A model generated the notes under the pieces. It was given only the letters and a program-made list of their open reading frames with translations. It searched no databases and was not told where the DNA came from. Below are positions 17,888-26,669 of a DNA stretch of 64,000 bases, piece by piece. The stretch is from Candidatus Scalindua sp. (GTDB taxonomy: Bacteria > Planctomycetota > Brocadiia > Brocadiales > Scalinduaceae). A program made the translations under genes and the position numbers. Each line of letters opens with the position of its first letter. Positions within the stretch are counted from its first letter, which is position 1. The DNA lies in assembly GCA_030748215.1 (NCBI GenBank), contig JASMMK010000015.1, forward strand, positions 62,001 through 126,000. The letters are read 5' to 3'.

Positions 17888-20005
17888 TTATATGTTACTT
17901 ACCAGTGCGTCTTCTGACGTTGGGATTCTAACGGTGAATCTTGTGGATGAATCATCACTTTTTACATGGACCATACCTTTTAGTTCTTCCAGTTTCTTTT
18001 TAACAATAGCCAGTCCTAAACCTGTACCGGTCTGCTTGGTTGTATAATATGGTTCAAATATCTTACCCATATCTTCTTCGGAGATGCAGGAACCTGTATT
18101 CTCAAAAATAACAGTAATATAATCACTTTTTTGATCATAGCTCATTGATATTGTCAACTTTCCACCTTCTGACATCGCTTGTATGGCATTATGAATAATA
18201 TTAAAGAATACTTCATTTAATGATCCTTCGTCTACCGTGATAACAGGTAGATCATTTGAGACATCCAGGTGTATATTAACGTTGTTCATTTTTGCTTCAT
18301 TTCTCAAAACAACTAATACCTTATTGATTACATCCTCAGTCTTGACAGTAGATTTACTATCCATTTGAGGTTTGGCAAATACCAGAAGCTGGTTTACCAC
18401 TTTTGTCAAACGATCTATCTCTTCCACAATTATTGAAAGGCTCTTCTGTGTTTTAGGTTCGTTTCCGGAATCCTCTTTTAGGACCTGGACTATTGCCTTT
18501 ATAGAACTCAGTGGATTCTTCACTTCATGCGCAACGCTGGTAGATAATCTACCCAGACTGGATAGTTTTTCGTTTTCATACATTGTTCTCTCCATCTGCA
18601 GTTTTTCCTGTATAAGCTCGGCTTTGGCCATTGCAGAACTTATCTGGTTTGCAATGAGCATCAACTGCTCAAGATTTTCTGCACGCAACCGCATGCTCCT
18701 GCGAGACTTACCAAGAGTCAGCAATCCGATTAGCTTTCTCTCTTGAAAGATCGGGAATATAAAGAACATTTCTAACCGTTTCATCTCATTTATGATGGAA
18801 GCATCTGTAACATCATATCTGTCCAGCACTGCAATCTCGCCTTTATCATAATATTTGATTGTATTTATTATGTCATCTTTGGTTATAAACGTATTCTCAC
18901 CATGACCGACAGCTTGTATTCTCCACTCTTTGAGTAGGATCAGGTTAACGTTTTTAATTGCGGTTGCTTTTTTTATAGATTCTACAATATTCTCCAACAA
19001 AAGAGACAGATCAATTAGCAGGTCTGTGCTGATCTGGTGACTCAAATCATTTAAAAGATACTCGGTATCCGTAATCATTTTAAAGGACAATTTTCTCATT
19101 AACCCTTGAATATTTTCCTTCAATTTTGGAAAATAGTAAACGAGGGCGATAATAAGTACCGCTTCTAGTACTTTTGAATTAATCGAATAACCGGACTCAA
19201 GAAATTTGCTTAATTGTCTTATTCCGAAATAATAGAAACAGATAACCAGAACTGCCAGAAACGAATAAAACACACTCCGCCTGAGAACAAATTCCATATA
19301 ATTGTAACGGTAAACATAATAGGAAAATATGATACTGGGAAAGATGGACGAGAGCATAGTAACCAGGATCATATAATCACCAATATATGGGATATCACTT
19401 CCTTCGAGAAGGACTGTACAGGTAACCAGTATTGTGATAAATATGAGAATCCAGAAAATGGAGAAGTGAAATCTCTGCTCTTCCACCTCTTCCACCTTGG
19501 CGGAGAGGATACGGGATATAACAGCAGATGTAAATATTGAAAACAGGAGCCATATGATAAAAGGTTTCACAAACGGAGAACCACTCATCAGGACATTGGA
19601 TTCTTCAAAAAATACTATCTTACCTGCCGTAAATGAGAGAGGTATGATGGGTAGATAAATTATGGTAACTATTGTTATCATAATTCTTTTACTGATTTTC
19701 CTGCCGCTTTCTAAAAGAAATAATAACGCAGTATGTAAAAGCAGGCTTGGCGTTACGCCCATTCCCATGCATGCAACAGCATTTGAAGACTGATTGATAA
19801 TAGGAACATCTTTTCCAAAGAGCATTAAACTGAAAAGAGAGATGACATTGCCAAAATGCCACATGGCTACACTGATCACAAGGAACAAGAAGACGAGTTC
19901 ACTTCCTTTCTTATTTTTCCTCTGAATTATGAGGATTGAAAGGATCGTATGAAGGATTGAACCAAGAATGAAGCCCACTAACGCAACAATTTCGATTAAT
20001 GTCAT
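17888..20005 (-). CDS. Membrane histidine kinase with GAF-like sensor, partner of the NtrC-type regulator
   Basis: The 705-residue protein has about eight N-terminal membrane spans (residues 5-295), a GAF-like region (about 320-455), a short coiled coil, and a HisKA domain with SVAHEVKNPLSSIKAI in which His493 is the phospho-site. The ATPase domain has NAIQAMSEGGK (N-box), then ISEEDMGKIFEPYYTTK and GTGLGLAIVKK. The architecture resembles PrsK-type kinases of exopolysaccharide/PEP-CTERM systems, but no PEP-CTERM genes are visible. It is followed after three bases by its regulator and then dnaE. Confidence 0.92.
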   Translation of the reverse strand: MTLIEIVALVGFILGSILHTILSILIIQRKNKKGSELVFLFLVISVAMWHFGNVISLFSLMLFGKDVPIINQSSNAVACMGMGVTPSLLLHTALLFLLESGRKISKRIMITIVTIIYLPIIPLSFTAGKIVFFEESNVLMSGSPFVKPFIIWLLFSIFTSAVISRILSAKVEEVEEQRFHFSIFWILIFITILVTCTVLLEGSDIPYIGDYMILVTMLSSIFPSIIFSYYVYRYNYMEFVLRRSVFYSFLAVLVICFYYFGIRQLSKFLESGYSINSKVLEAVLIIALVYYFPKLKENIQGLMRKLSFKMITDTEYLLNDLSHQISTDLLIDLSLLLENIVESIKKATAIKNVNLILLKEWRIQAVGHGENTFITKDDIINTIKYYDKGEIAVLDRYDVTDASIINEMKRLEMFFIFPIFQERKLIGLLTLGKSRRSMRLRAENLEQLMLIANQISSAMAKAELIQEKLQMERTMYENEKLSSLGRLSTSVAHEVKNPLSSIKAIVQVLKEDSGNEPKTQKSLSIIVEEIDRLTKVVNQLLVFAKPQMDSKSTVKTEDVINKVLVVLRNEAKMNNVNIHLDVSNDLPVITVDEGSLNEVFFNIIHNAIQAMSEGGKLTISMSYDQKSDYITVIFENTGSCISEEDMGKIFEPYYTTKQTGTGLGLAIVKKKLEELKGMVHVKSDDSSTRFTVRIPTSEDALVSNI

Positions 20006-20030
20006 AGCTTTATGGATAAGTGCCTATTTA

Positions 20031-20085
20031 CCCGCCAGTTTGTTAGGCGGGAAGTGTGAAGTGAACTTAAGTGACTAAAGTTAAG
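20031..20085 (+). repeat. Intergenic repeat with CCCGCC/GGCGGG hairpin and AAGTGACTAAAGTTAA tail
   Basis: CCCGCC (20031) pairs with GGCGGG (ending 20051), followed by a GAAGTGAACTTAAGTGACTA-type tail. A related hairpin-plus-tail copy lies inverted at 51288-51362, and tail-only copies occur near 49740, 53645 and 61285. It lies between two minus-strand genes, so it may also act as an RNA hairpin. Confidence 0.6.
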
Positions 20086-20162
20086 AAAAAGACGGTAACT
20101 AAGAAATATTATAATAATTTATAATCCTTTTTCCATCACTTTAGGCACTTTTAACTTCAGAG

Positions 20163-21185
20163 TCATATATATAGATAATCATTTGCTTTGCAAATATGAC
20201 AAACTGTTTTTGTGTTGTTATTACGGCCGAGAACCTCTTTTCGTGCCGATATATATTTTTTGCTATTCCAGACATTTTTGAAAGACTCTTCTTTAATATC
20301 TCCAAAAGAGTGTGTTTCACTATACACCGAACAGCATGGTAGAACATTCCCGTCCCAGTTGATCACTGTTTCAGTCCATAGCAGATGACAATTAAAATGT
20401 TTTCTGGGTTTCTTTTCTGTCATATTAAAAGTGTTATATTCAGGGTTTTTTGGCAACCATTTTGAATCACGTTCAAGAGATTTTTCGGCGGTCTCAAAAA
20501 TCTCCTTGCCCATATCAGTGCGAATCTTATTTATTGACAACTTTATGCCTATCTCTTTTGCCAACGCCTTAGCTGTTTCAATTTCATGTTCATTGTGACT
20601 GAAGACGTGAAACAGCCATATTAACTCTGTATAGCTGTTTCCTAATTGCCTCTTTTTCTTGAGTAAAAGTTTCATATTTGATGTAACTCTGTTAAAATCA
20701 CCATCAATATGGTATGTAGGATATGTTGAATCACTTGCTCCATCGCACGAAATATATATTTTTTGTAGATTGGCTTTGATTATGGCTTCTGCCTGGGCAT
20801 CGTCAATAGGGAGGCTTAGATTTGTACTTATCTTCACTGCTATTCTATTTTGATCTGCATATTCCACCATTTTCATAAGCTCTTTGTTTAGAAGGGGTTC
20901 TCCCCAATTATACAGCCTGACCAGAAGCAGATCCTTTCCCATCTCATCTATAAACCTCTTAAAGTTCGAAAATGTCAACAAGCCTTTGCTGGCAGATGTA
21001 TCTTTCTGGCCGGTTGGGCAAAGTGGGCAGCGGAGGTTACAGATATTTCCTGATTCTATCGTAATCTTAGCCGGGTAGTAATAAAGGTGCGTAGAGCCTA
21101 TCGAGAACTGGATCTTACCCATAATCAGGTTATAGAGTTTCCTCATGCTGTAGATGCGGAGATGTCTCCGTAAATCTTTTAACAT
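20163..21185 (-). CDS. Radical SAM/SPASM-domain protein
   Basis: The 340-residue protein carries the radical SAM CxxxCxxC as CNLRCPLCPTG (about residues 48-58), with LYNWGEPLLNKE as the GGE-type SAM-binding strand. The C-terminal SPASM-like region has NCHLLWTETVINWDGNVLPC, then CCSVY and VCHICK, for auxiliary Fe-S clusters. Such proteins modify peptides or sugars. It stands beside a carbamoyltransferase and glycosyltransferases, so a sugar or glycan substrate is plausible, but no RiPP precursor is visible nearby. It does not share an evident operon with the kinase gene downstream. Confidence 0.9.
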   Translation of the reverse strand: MLKDLRRHLRIYSMRKLYNLIMGKIQFSIGSTHLYYYPAKITIESGNICNLRCPLCPTGQKDTSASKGLLTFSNFKRFIDEMGKDLLLVRLYNWGEPLLNKELMKMVEYADQNRIAVKISTNLSLPIDDAQAEAIIKANLQKIYISCDGASDSTYPTYHIDGDFNRVTSNMKLLLKKKRQLGNSYTELIWLFHVFSHNEHEIETAKALAKEIGIKLSINKIRTDMGKEIFETAEKSLERDSKWLPKNPEYNTFNMTEKKPRKHFNCHLLWTETVINWDGNVLPCCSVYSETHSFGDIKEESFKNVWNSKKYISARKEVLGRNNNTKTVCHICKANDYLYI

Positions 21186-21527
21186 TTTATCTCAGATTAT
21201 GCTATGGTTTAATTTAATTGGTTTCTTACCACTTTTGATGATTGGTGTACATTTACATACGCTCAAATTGATGTTCAAGGATTATAGTACAAATTGCTAT
21301 TAATATCAAACGATTCGTTGTAATAAGTTGTCGGATTTCCTGTTAATTTTTCCGGAAAACGGACTATTGTAATTTGTGCTAAATATCGTCGGTGAAGCGA
21401 GAAAAAGCTTGAGTTCTTATAAGAAAATTCTATCATGGTTTTTTTGATTAACTTACTTTGCAATACAGAGATAAACTGATACCTGTTACACAACAACAAA
21501 CATAAATCCAAAACTGGAGAACTATAT
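21186..21527. other. 342 bp divergent intergenic region
   Basis: The region separates the minus-strand radical SAM gene from the plus-strand carbamoyltransferase gene and must contain both promoters. A short perfect palindrome TTTTTCCGGAAAA-type site lies at about 21349-21361. I see no convincing -10/-35 pair, and the minus ORF covering part of it is a shadow. Confidence 0.4.
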
Positions 21528-23102
21528 ATGATAATTCTGGGAGTAACACACCCTATTTCATGGAACAATGGGGCATGCATCCTTGTCGATGGTAAATTGA
21601 TCGCGATGGTGGAGGAAGAGCGGTTTAACAGGTTCAAACATTCACCGAGGACGTCTGCAGATATGTCCATTGAGTTCTGCCTCAAGAGGGCGGGGGTAAC
21701 ACTGGACGAGGTAGATCATATTGCCATCGGATGGGAATCCGCAGAACGACAGAAAAAGAAGAAACGATATCCATGGGAGTTTCTGCTCAGGCAGTTGCCG
21801 TTCAGACATATGGATGAGAAAATGAGATTCGTGAACCATCACGTTGCTCATGCATTAAGCTCTTACTATGTTTCAGGATTTGATCATTCAAATATCGTAT
21901 CGCTGGATGGTTATGGCGGTAGTGAATCCGGCATCCTTGCGGTAGCAGAGGGTGACAAGCTCAAGGTGGTTAAGTCAATACCCAACAGAAACAGCTGGGG
22001 GCACTTGTATGGCGAGATCACAAGTAAGCTGGGTTTTAAATCCCATAGCGATGAAGGGAAGGTCATGGGTCTGGCGGCATATGGACAACATGATGAAAAT
22101 GAATTTACATTCATCGATTGGGACAGGGATATACCCGTAATTGATAAAAAGGGGTTTAAGAAATATCTTGAGGGTGTTACTCCAAGGAAAAAGGGGGAGG
22201 AGTTAAACCAGCATCACAAAGACCTTGCCGCAACCGTACAGCACACGCTTGAGCGAGGCGCTCTCCAGATGAGCTCTTATCTTCGTAATATATCCGGGTC
22301 TGAAAACCTCTGTGTTTCAGGCGGGTGTGCCTTGAACTGTTCAATGAACGGAGTACTCTTGAGATCAGACCACGTTGAAAATATATATGTCCAGCCTGCT
22401 GCGCATGATATCGGCACGGCATTGGGCGCCGCAGTAAGCGTCTATAAAGATGTTGTGGGGCATAGACCTGATATTGTTCTGGAACATCCTTATTATGGTC
22501 CGGATTACACCAATGAAGAAGTTGAACATGAACTCAAAAGATACAAGCTGAGTAATTTCAAGCGTTGCGGTGATATAGCTAAAGAAGCTGCTACACTAAT
22601 TGCGGACAATAAAACAGTCGGCTGGTTTCAGGGCAGAATGGAATTCGGCCCGAGGGCACTTGGAGGTAGAAGTATATTGGGTAATCCGAAGAATAAAGAT
22701 ATGAAGGATATTGTAAACAAGAGTATAAAGGGAAGAGAACCATGGAGACCATTCGCGCCGTCATTCCTTGCAGAAGATTATGGTGATTACGTAAAACAGC
22801 CTTACAATTCTCCGTTCATGATAATTGCCTTTCAGGCTCTTGAGGAAAAAGTATCTGAAATTGCTTCAGCCGCGCATGTAGACAATACGGTAAGGGTGCA
22901 GTCGGTAAGAAAAGAGGTTGCTCCCCAGTACTGGGAACTAATCAACGAGTTCAAAAAGATAACCGGAGTTCCGGCGCTACTCAATACCAGTTTCAACGTA
23001 GCCGGTCAACCAATTGTCTGTACACCTCGTGACGCAATAATGACATTCTTCGGCTGCGGTTTGGATTATCTTGCGATAGAAGATTATCTGGTGTGGAAGT
23101 AA
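21528..23102 (+). CDS. NodU/CmcH-family carbamoyltransferase
   Basis: The 524-residue enzyme transfers a carbamoyl group from carbamoyl phosphate, via carbamoyl-AMP, to a hydroxyl of a sugar or other acceptor. It has the N-terminal Kae1/YgjD-like ATPase fold: ACILVDGKLIAMVEEERFN (about residues 16-34), NHHVAHALSSYYVSGF with metal-binding His, and LCVSGGCALNCSMNG. The C-terminal domain has MEFGPRALGGRSILGNP and PALLNTSFN. Length is close to typical NodU (~550-600). The ATG has GGAGA eight bases upstream. Its place at the edge of a polysaccharide locus suggests a carbamoylated glycan. Confidence 0.92.
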   Translation: MIILGVTHPISWNNGACILVDGKLIAMVEEERFNRFKHSPRTSADMSIEFCLKRAGVTLDEVDHIAIGWESAERQKKKKRYPWEFLLRQLPFRHMDEKMRFVNHHVAHALSSYYVSGFDHSNIVSLDGYGGSESGILAVAEGDKLKVVKSIPNRNSWGHLYGEITSKLGFKSHSDEGKVMGLAAYGQHDENEFTFIDWDRDIPVIDKKGFKKYLEGVTPRKKGEELNQHHKDLAATVQHTLERGALQMSSYLRNISGSENLCVSGGCALNCSMNGVLLRSDHVENIYVQPAAHDIGTALGAAVSVYKDVVGHRPDIVLEHPYYGPDYTNEEVEHELKRYKLSNFKRCGDIAKEAATLIADNKTVGWFQGRMEFGPRALGGRSILGNPKNKDMKDIVNKSIKGREPWRPFAPSFLAEDYGDYVKQPYNSPFMIIAFQALEEKVSEIASAAHVDNTVRVQSVRKEVAPQYWELINEFKKITGVPALLNTSFNVAGQPIVCTPRDAIMTFFGCGLDYLAIEDYLVWK

Positions 23103-23120
23103 CTTTAATGAAACTTGATA

Positions 23121-23324
23121 CTAGATCTTAGTTTCCATATTGAGTGCAGGTTCTACTGCTCTTTCTATCGACGTTTTCTGACCATTCTTTTCACTTCCTT
23201 CAGCACTGCTCATATATTTTCTGTTAATGAGTATTATCCCTGCCATAATTAAACCCATTATGGCTATTTTAAATAATATCTTCGCTAACTTTCCTATTCT
23301 TGTTCCCATAAATTTTATTTCCAT
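23121..23324 (-). CDS. Small single-span membrane protein, unknown
   Basis: The 67-residue ORF begins at an ATG preceded by AAAAGGAAAATAAA, a good ribosome-binding site. One membrane span is clear (ILFKIAIMGLIMAGIILI), followed by a polar tail rich in Lys, Glu and Ser. It is convergent with the carbamoyltransferase gene. No family is recognised. Confidence 0.55.
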   Translation of the reverse strand: MEIKFMGTRIGKLAKILFKIAIMGLIMAGIILINRKYMSSAEGSEKNGQKTSIERAVEPALNMETKI

Positions 23325-23360
23325 TTTATTTTCCTTTTATTTAACATTTTCTCACCGCTC

Positions 23361-23471
23361 CCCGGACAAAAAGCGCCGAGGGCGCAAAGAAAAAGCTTTA
23401 TAAATAAACTCTTACAACAAAATCCATAGCTAAAAAATCTTCGCGATCTTAGCGTCTTTGCGGTGAAATTC
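23361..23471. repeat. Intergenic repeat, GCGCAAAG / CTTTGCGGTGAA family, facing copies
   Basis: AAGCGCCGAGGGCGCAAAG at 23371-23389 is faced by TTAGCGTCTTTGCGGTGAAA, ending about 23469. Both are forms of the CACCGCGAAGACGCAAAGA motif that also opens the inverted repeat at 54310 and the arm near 55945. It lies between a small membrane-protein gene and a glycosyltransferase stop. Confidence 0.6.
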
Positions 23472-24617
23472 TTACTTTAATAGATCTTCATAAACCTTTT
23501 CAACTTTTTCTGCCATTGATTCTTGAGAGAATACATCTTGTGCTTTTTTGAGTGATGCGTCGGACATTTTCTTTCTCAGGTCAATGTCATTAGCTAATTT
23601 CACAGTAGCCGTTGCCAGATTCTCAGGTGTGTCGTCAACAACAAACCCGGTAACATTATCATCAACTATTGAGGATAACATTCCCCGATCTGCGGCAATT
23701 ACAGGTTTTCCCATCGCCATGACTTCCCTCACCGCACGGCAGGAACCGTCAGTGCCGGGCATCAGGAATATATTGAAATCCATACACGAGACAGCCTCTA
23801 CATAATCCTTTGTCCTGTAACCCGGATGGACTACGACGTCTTCAAGTCCCATAGATTTGGCAGGATCTGTCAAAAGCTGTTTCTCTTTAGTTCCTCTGCC
23901 TATAACGAGTAACTTTAACTTTGGAACCTCTTTAGACGCGATTTTGATCGCTTCCAAGAGTACGTGAAATCTTCGGTGGGTCTGGATCCTGGCTATGATT
24001 CCGACTACAATATCATCATCTTTCATTCGAAACATCTTCCTGTGGGTGAGCGGGCCGTTCCCGGGGTTGAAACGGTGGCAATCAATAGAAGCGTTAATCA
24101 TAACCGTCTTATCTTCGTCTAATCCAAAACGGTTCATGTCTGCTACTCTTGCCTCTTCTGCAACAGCAATTAATTTGTCTGTGAGTCTGGTTAAGCATAT
24201 TTTGTTTCTCAGGTTTTTCTTCAATGCAACTCCGTCATGGTTAGTACGTACGACAGGTAAGCGCCTTCCGGTGCATCTGGCAGCTATTCCACCAACAAAG
24301 TGATCCTGATTTCGGTGAACATGGACTATATCATACGCCTTATCATTCATAAAAAAAGAAAGATTTTTCATGTCTGAGATGTACTTGAATAAACTGAAAT
24401 GCTTGCTTAAATAAAAACCGGTAACAGGTACAAGGCCGCGTTCATATGCGTACTTCTCAACGGATTCTGAATCCGGTGGAAACGGGTAATCATCCACTGC
24501 CTTGCCACATGCGAGTGTGACGTCGTGTCCCCGTTTCTTTAACTCAATACAAAGGTTGAGTGCGGGTTCTGCCGGACCTGTCCATTTCCAATCACTGAAG
24601 AGATGGAGTATTTTCAA
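23472..24617 (-). CDS. GT4-type glycosyltransferase
   Basis: The 381-residue protein has the GT-B fold of family 4. The N-terminus MKILHLFSDWKWTGPAEPAL carries the glycine-containing acceptor loop. The C-terminal half has VVGIIARIQTHRRFHVLLEA and the donor-binding end PGTDGSCRAVREVMAMGKPV with the E-x7-E-like pair. The start codon is TTG with AAAGGA seven bases upstream. It is the promoter-distal gene of the minus-strand arm of the polysaccharide locus (27.65 to 23.47 kb). The sugar cannot be predicted. Confidence 0.88.
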   Translation of the reverse strand: MKILHLFSDWKWTGPAEPALNLCIELKKRGHDVTLACGKAVDDYPFPPDSESVEKYAYERGLVPVTGFYLSKHFSLFKYISDMKNLSFFMNDKAYDIVHVHRNQDHFVGGIAARCTGRRLPVVRTNHDGVALKKNLRNKICLTRLTDKLIAVAEEARVADMNRFGLDEDKTVMINASIDCHRFNPGNGPLTHRKMFRMKDDDIVVGIIARIQTHRRFHVLLEAIKIASKEVPKLKLLVIGRGTKEKQLLTDPAKSMGLEDVVVHPGYRTKDYVEAVSCMDFNIFLMPGTDGSCRAVREVMAMGKPVIAADRGMLSSIVDDNVTGFVVDDTPENLATATVKLANDIDLRKKMSDASLKKAQDVFSQESMAEKVEKVYEDLLK

Positions 24618-24734
24618 TATCTGTTCCTTTCCGTCTGTGTATGCAATAAAGCTGAGTGGGTGGCCATTCAGCTTTAGTTTGTAAGTTTATGATAACATTT
24701 CAAATAATTGCTACGATGGGGCTGGATAAACCAC

Positions 24735-25526
24735 TCATTTGTATGCGCTTTTGTCTGTGCCGATCTGCGGCTGATTCTTAATGCGCAATTCCCATAGTTT
24801 TGCATATTTCATGAATACATAAAATGACGTTGTTATTGCCGCAACCAGTCCCGGTACTCCATCCAGAAATCCACGTTTGAAGAAATATCCTTTGATAAAT
24901 CTGAAAAGAGGTCTGGATAGAAGTTGAAAAGTGAGGGAACCTACGCCTTCCTTCTCCATCTCTATGGCACTCATATCAGTATATTTGTCGATGGTACCAA
25001 GCTGATGTGAAAGATTTCTATACGTATAGTGAAGACAATCACTCTTTAAATATTTTGCTTTGCCATCCAACTCCAGAGTCGCATGCGGCTCTTTTACCCA
25101 CTTGCCCTTATCTTTCTTGTAGAGAAGGAGATCGTATGCAGGATACCACTCTCCATGATTAATCCAGCTTCCAAGATAACGCGTTTTACGCGGAAAATAA
25201 AACCCATCCCAGTTATTTGAATCACTGTTCAGATGCGACTGGATTTCCAGGTAAAGTTCAGGAGAGATAATCTCATCAGCATCCATAAAGAGGATCCACT
25301 CATAGTTGGCAAGGCTGACAATATAGTTTGACTGATCTTTGAAACCGGGCCATTTTCTCTGATGGATCTTGTCTGTAAATTCACGGCATATTTCAACCGT
25401 ATTATCAGTGCTGTAGGAGTCGACAACGATGATTTCATCGGCCCACTTTATATTCTCCATACACTCCTTAATCACGTCAGCATTGTTAAAAGTCATTACA
25501 CATGCCGAAACAGTGGCTTTGGCCAT
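24735..25526 (-). CDS. GT2 glycosyltransferase, WaaE/KdtX-like
   Basis: The protein of about 263 residues has a GT-A fold: VSACVMTFNNADVIKECMEN, then DEIIVVDSYSTDNTVEI, and the metal-binding DxD as WILFMDADEII (about residues 86-96). This short form with YTYRNLSHQL and a C-terminal hydrophobic or basic segment (FFKRGFLDGVPGLVAAITTS) resembles WaaE-type beta-glycosyltransferases that decorate the LPS inner core. I choose the second Met (25526), because GGGAG then sits seven bases upstream. It is flanked by the GT4 and DegT genes on the same strand. Confidence 0.88.
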   Translation of the reverse strand: MAKATVSACVMTFNNADVIKECMENIKWADEIIVVDSYSTDNTVEICREFTDKIHQRKWPGFKDQSNYIVSLANYEWILFMDADEIISPELYLEIQSHLNSDSNNWDGFYFPRKTRYLGSWINHGEWYPAYDLLLYKKDKGKWVKEPHATLELDGKAKYLKSDCLHYTYRNLSHQLGTIDKYTDMSAIEMEKEGVGSLTFQLLSRPLFRFIKGYFFKRGFLDGVPGLVAAITTSFYVFMKYAKLWELRIKNQPQIGTDKSAYK

Positions 25527-25550
25527 CATGCTACTCCCTGGTGATAATTA

Positions 25551-26657
25551 TTAATTTGAATTTTGAAACTCCGTGATTAAACCGGCAACTTCCTCTACTT
25601 CCTCTGTTGTCAGTTCCGGGTAGATAGGTAAAGATAAAATTTCACCGGCGTTTCTCTCGCTAATTGGAAAATCTCCCGTATTATACCCTAGTTTTTCATA
25701 CGCTTCCTGAAAATGAATTGGGATCGGATAATGTATGTGTGTTCCGACCCCTCGTTCCTGGAGGTAATACTTCAGAGCATCTCTTTTGTTCGTCCTTATA
25801 ACAAAAAGATGGTATACGTGTTTTGCCCATTGCCTTTCACATGGGAGCTGTACATTTGAATTAAAGAGCAGTTGTTGATACTGTGTTGCTATTTCCCTGC
25901 GCCTGTTCGTCCATGTATCCAGATGCTTTAACTTGACCCTGAGTACAGCAGCCTGTATTTCATCAAGCCGGGAATTGAATCCCTCAATCTTTGAAGTGAA
26001 TTTTTTAACTTCGCCGTAATTTCTGAGCATAATGAGTCTGTTATATAATTCCTCATCGTTCGTAACTACTATTCCTCCATCACCGTAAGCTCCCAGATTT
26101 TTTGTAGGATAAAAACTGAAGCAGCCCATATCACCGTAAGTTCCCACATTCTTGCCGTTATACTGTGCACCATGGGCCTGGCATGCGTCTTCTACAATTC
26201 TTAAGTTATGCGCTTCTGCCAGTTTTATTATCTGTTCCATTTCAGCAGGGTGGCCATAAAAGTGCACAGGCATTATTGCCTTTGTTTTATCTCTAATTTT
26301 TCTTTCTATCTTTTTTGTATCAATTGTGTAGGTGTCCGGTGTGACATCAACAAGCACCGGTCTGGCTCCTGCAAATGATATGGCAGATATGGTGGGGACT
26401 GCCGTATTTGGAACAGTAATTACTTCATCTCCAGTTCCGATATCACAAGCTATTAAGGAGAGATGCAACGCTTCCGTACCGGAACCTACTCCTACGGCGA
26501 ATTCGGCACCAAGATAGTTTGCAAACTCTTCTTCAAACAATCTTACATTTTCGCCCAGAACAAAATTTCCACTTTCGAAAACGTTTGTAAAGGCGTGATC
26601 CAGCTCAGTCTTAAGATACTCATACTGCCTTTTAAGGTCAAAAACAGGAATTTTCAT
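25551..26657 (-). CDS. DegT/DnrJ/EryC1/StrS sugar aminotransferase
   Basis: The 368-residue PLP enzyme converts a nucleotide-activated keto-sugar to an amino-sugar. Seen: IPVFDLKRQYEYLKTELD at the start, GVGSGTEALHLSLIAC for the phosphate-binding loop, VEDACQAHGAQYNGK, and SFYPTKNLGAYGDGG, where the Lys forms the PLP Schiff base. The end IHYPIPIHFQEAYEKLGY is typical of the VioA/WecE-like group. It sits between the epimerase-like gene and glycosyltransferase genes, so an amino-sugar is probably part of the glycan. Confidence 0.93.
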   Translation of the reverse strand: MKIPVFDLKRQYEYLKTELDHAFTNVFESGNFVLGENVRLFEEEFANYLGAEFAVGVGSGTEALHLSLIACDIGTGDEVITVPNTAVPTISAISFAGARPVLVDVTPDTYTIDTKKIERKIRDKTKAIMPVHFYGHPAEMEQIIKLAEAHNLRIVEDACQAHGAQYNGKNVGTYGDMGCFSFYPTKNLGAYGDGGIVVTNDEELYNRLIMLRNYGEVKKFTSKIEGFNSRLDEIQAAVLRVKLKHLDTWTNRRREIATQYQQLLFNSNVQLPCERQWAKHVYHLFVIRTNKRDALKYYLQERGVGTHIHYPIPIHFQEAYEKLGYNTGDFPISERNAGEILSLPIYPELTTEEVEEVAGLITEFQNSN

Positions 26658-26669
26658 TTTATATTATTT

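Noticed and set aside
16511-20005. PrsK/PrsR PEP-CTERM two-component system
   Set aside because: The kinase architecture is similar, but no exosortase, PEP-CTERM proteins or polysaccharide export genes of that system are adjacent, and the regulator start does not match PrsR.
21275-21685. 136-residue minus ORF over the carbamoyltransferase start
   Set aside because: It overlaps the start of a certain gene, has no start signal and no domain, so it is a shadow.
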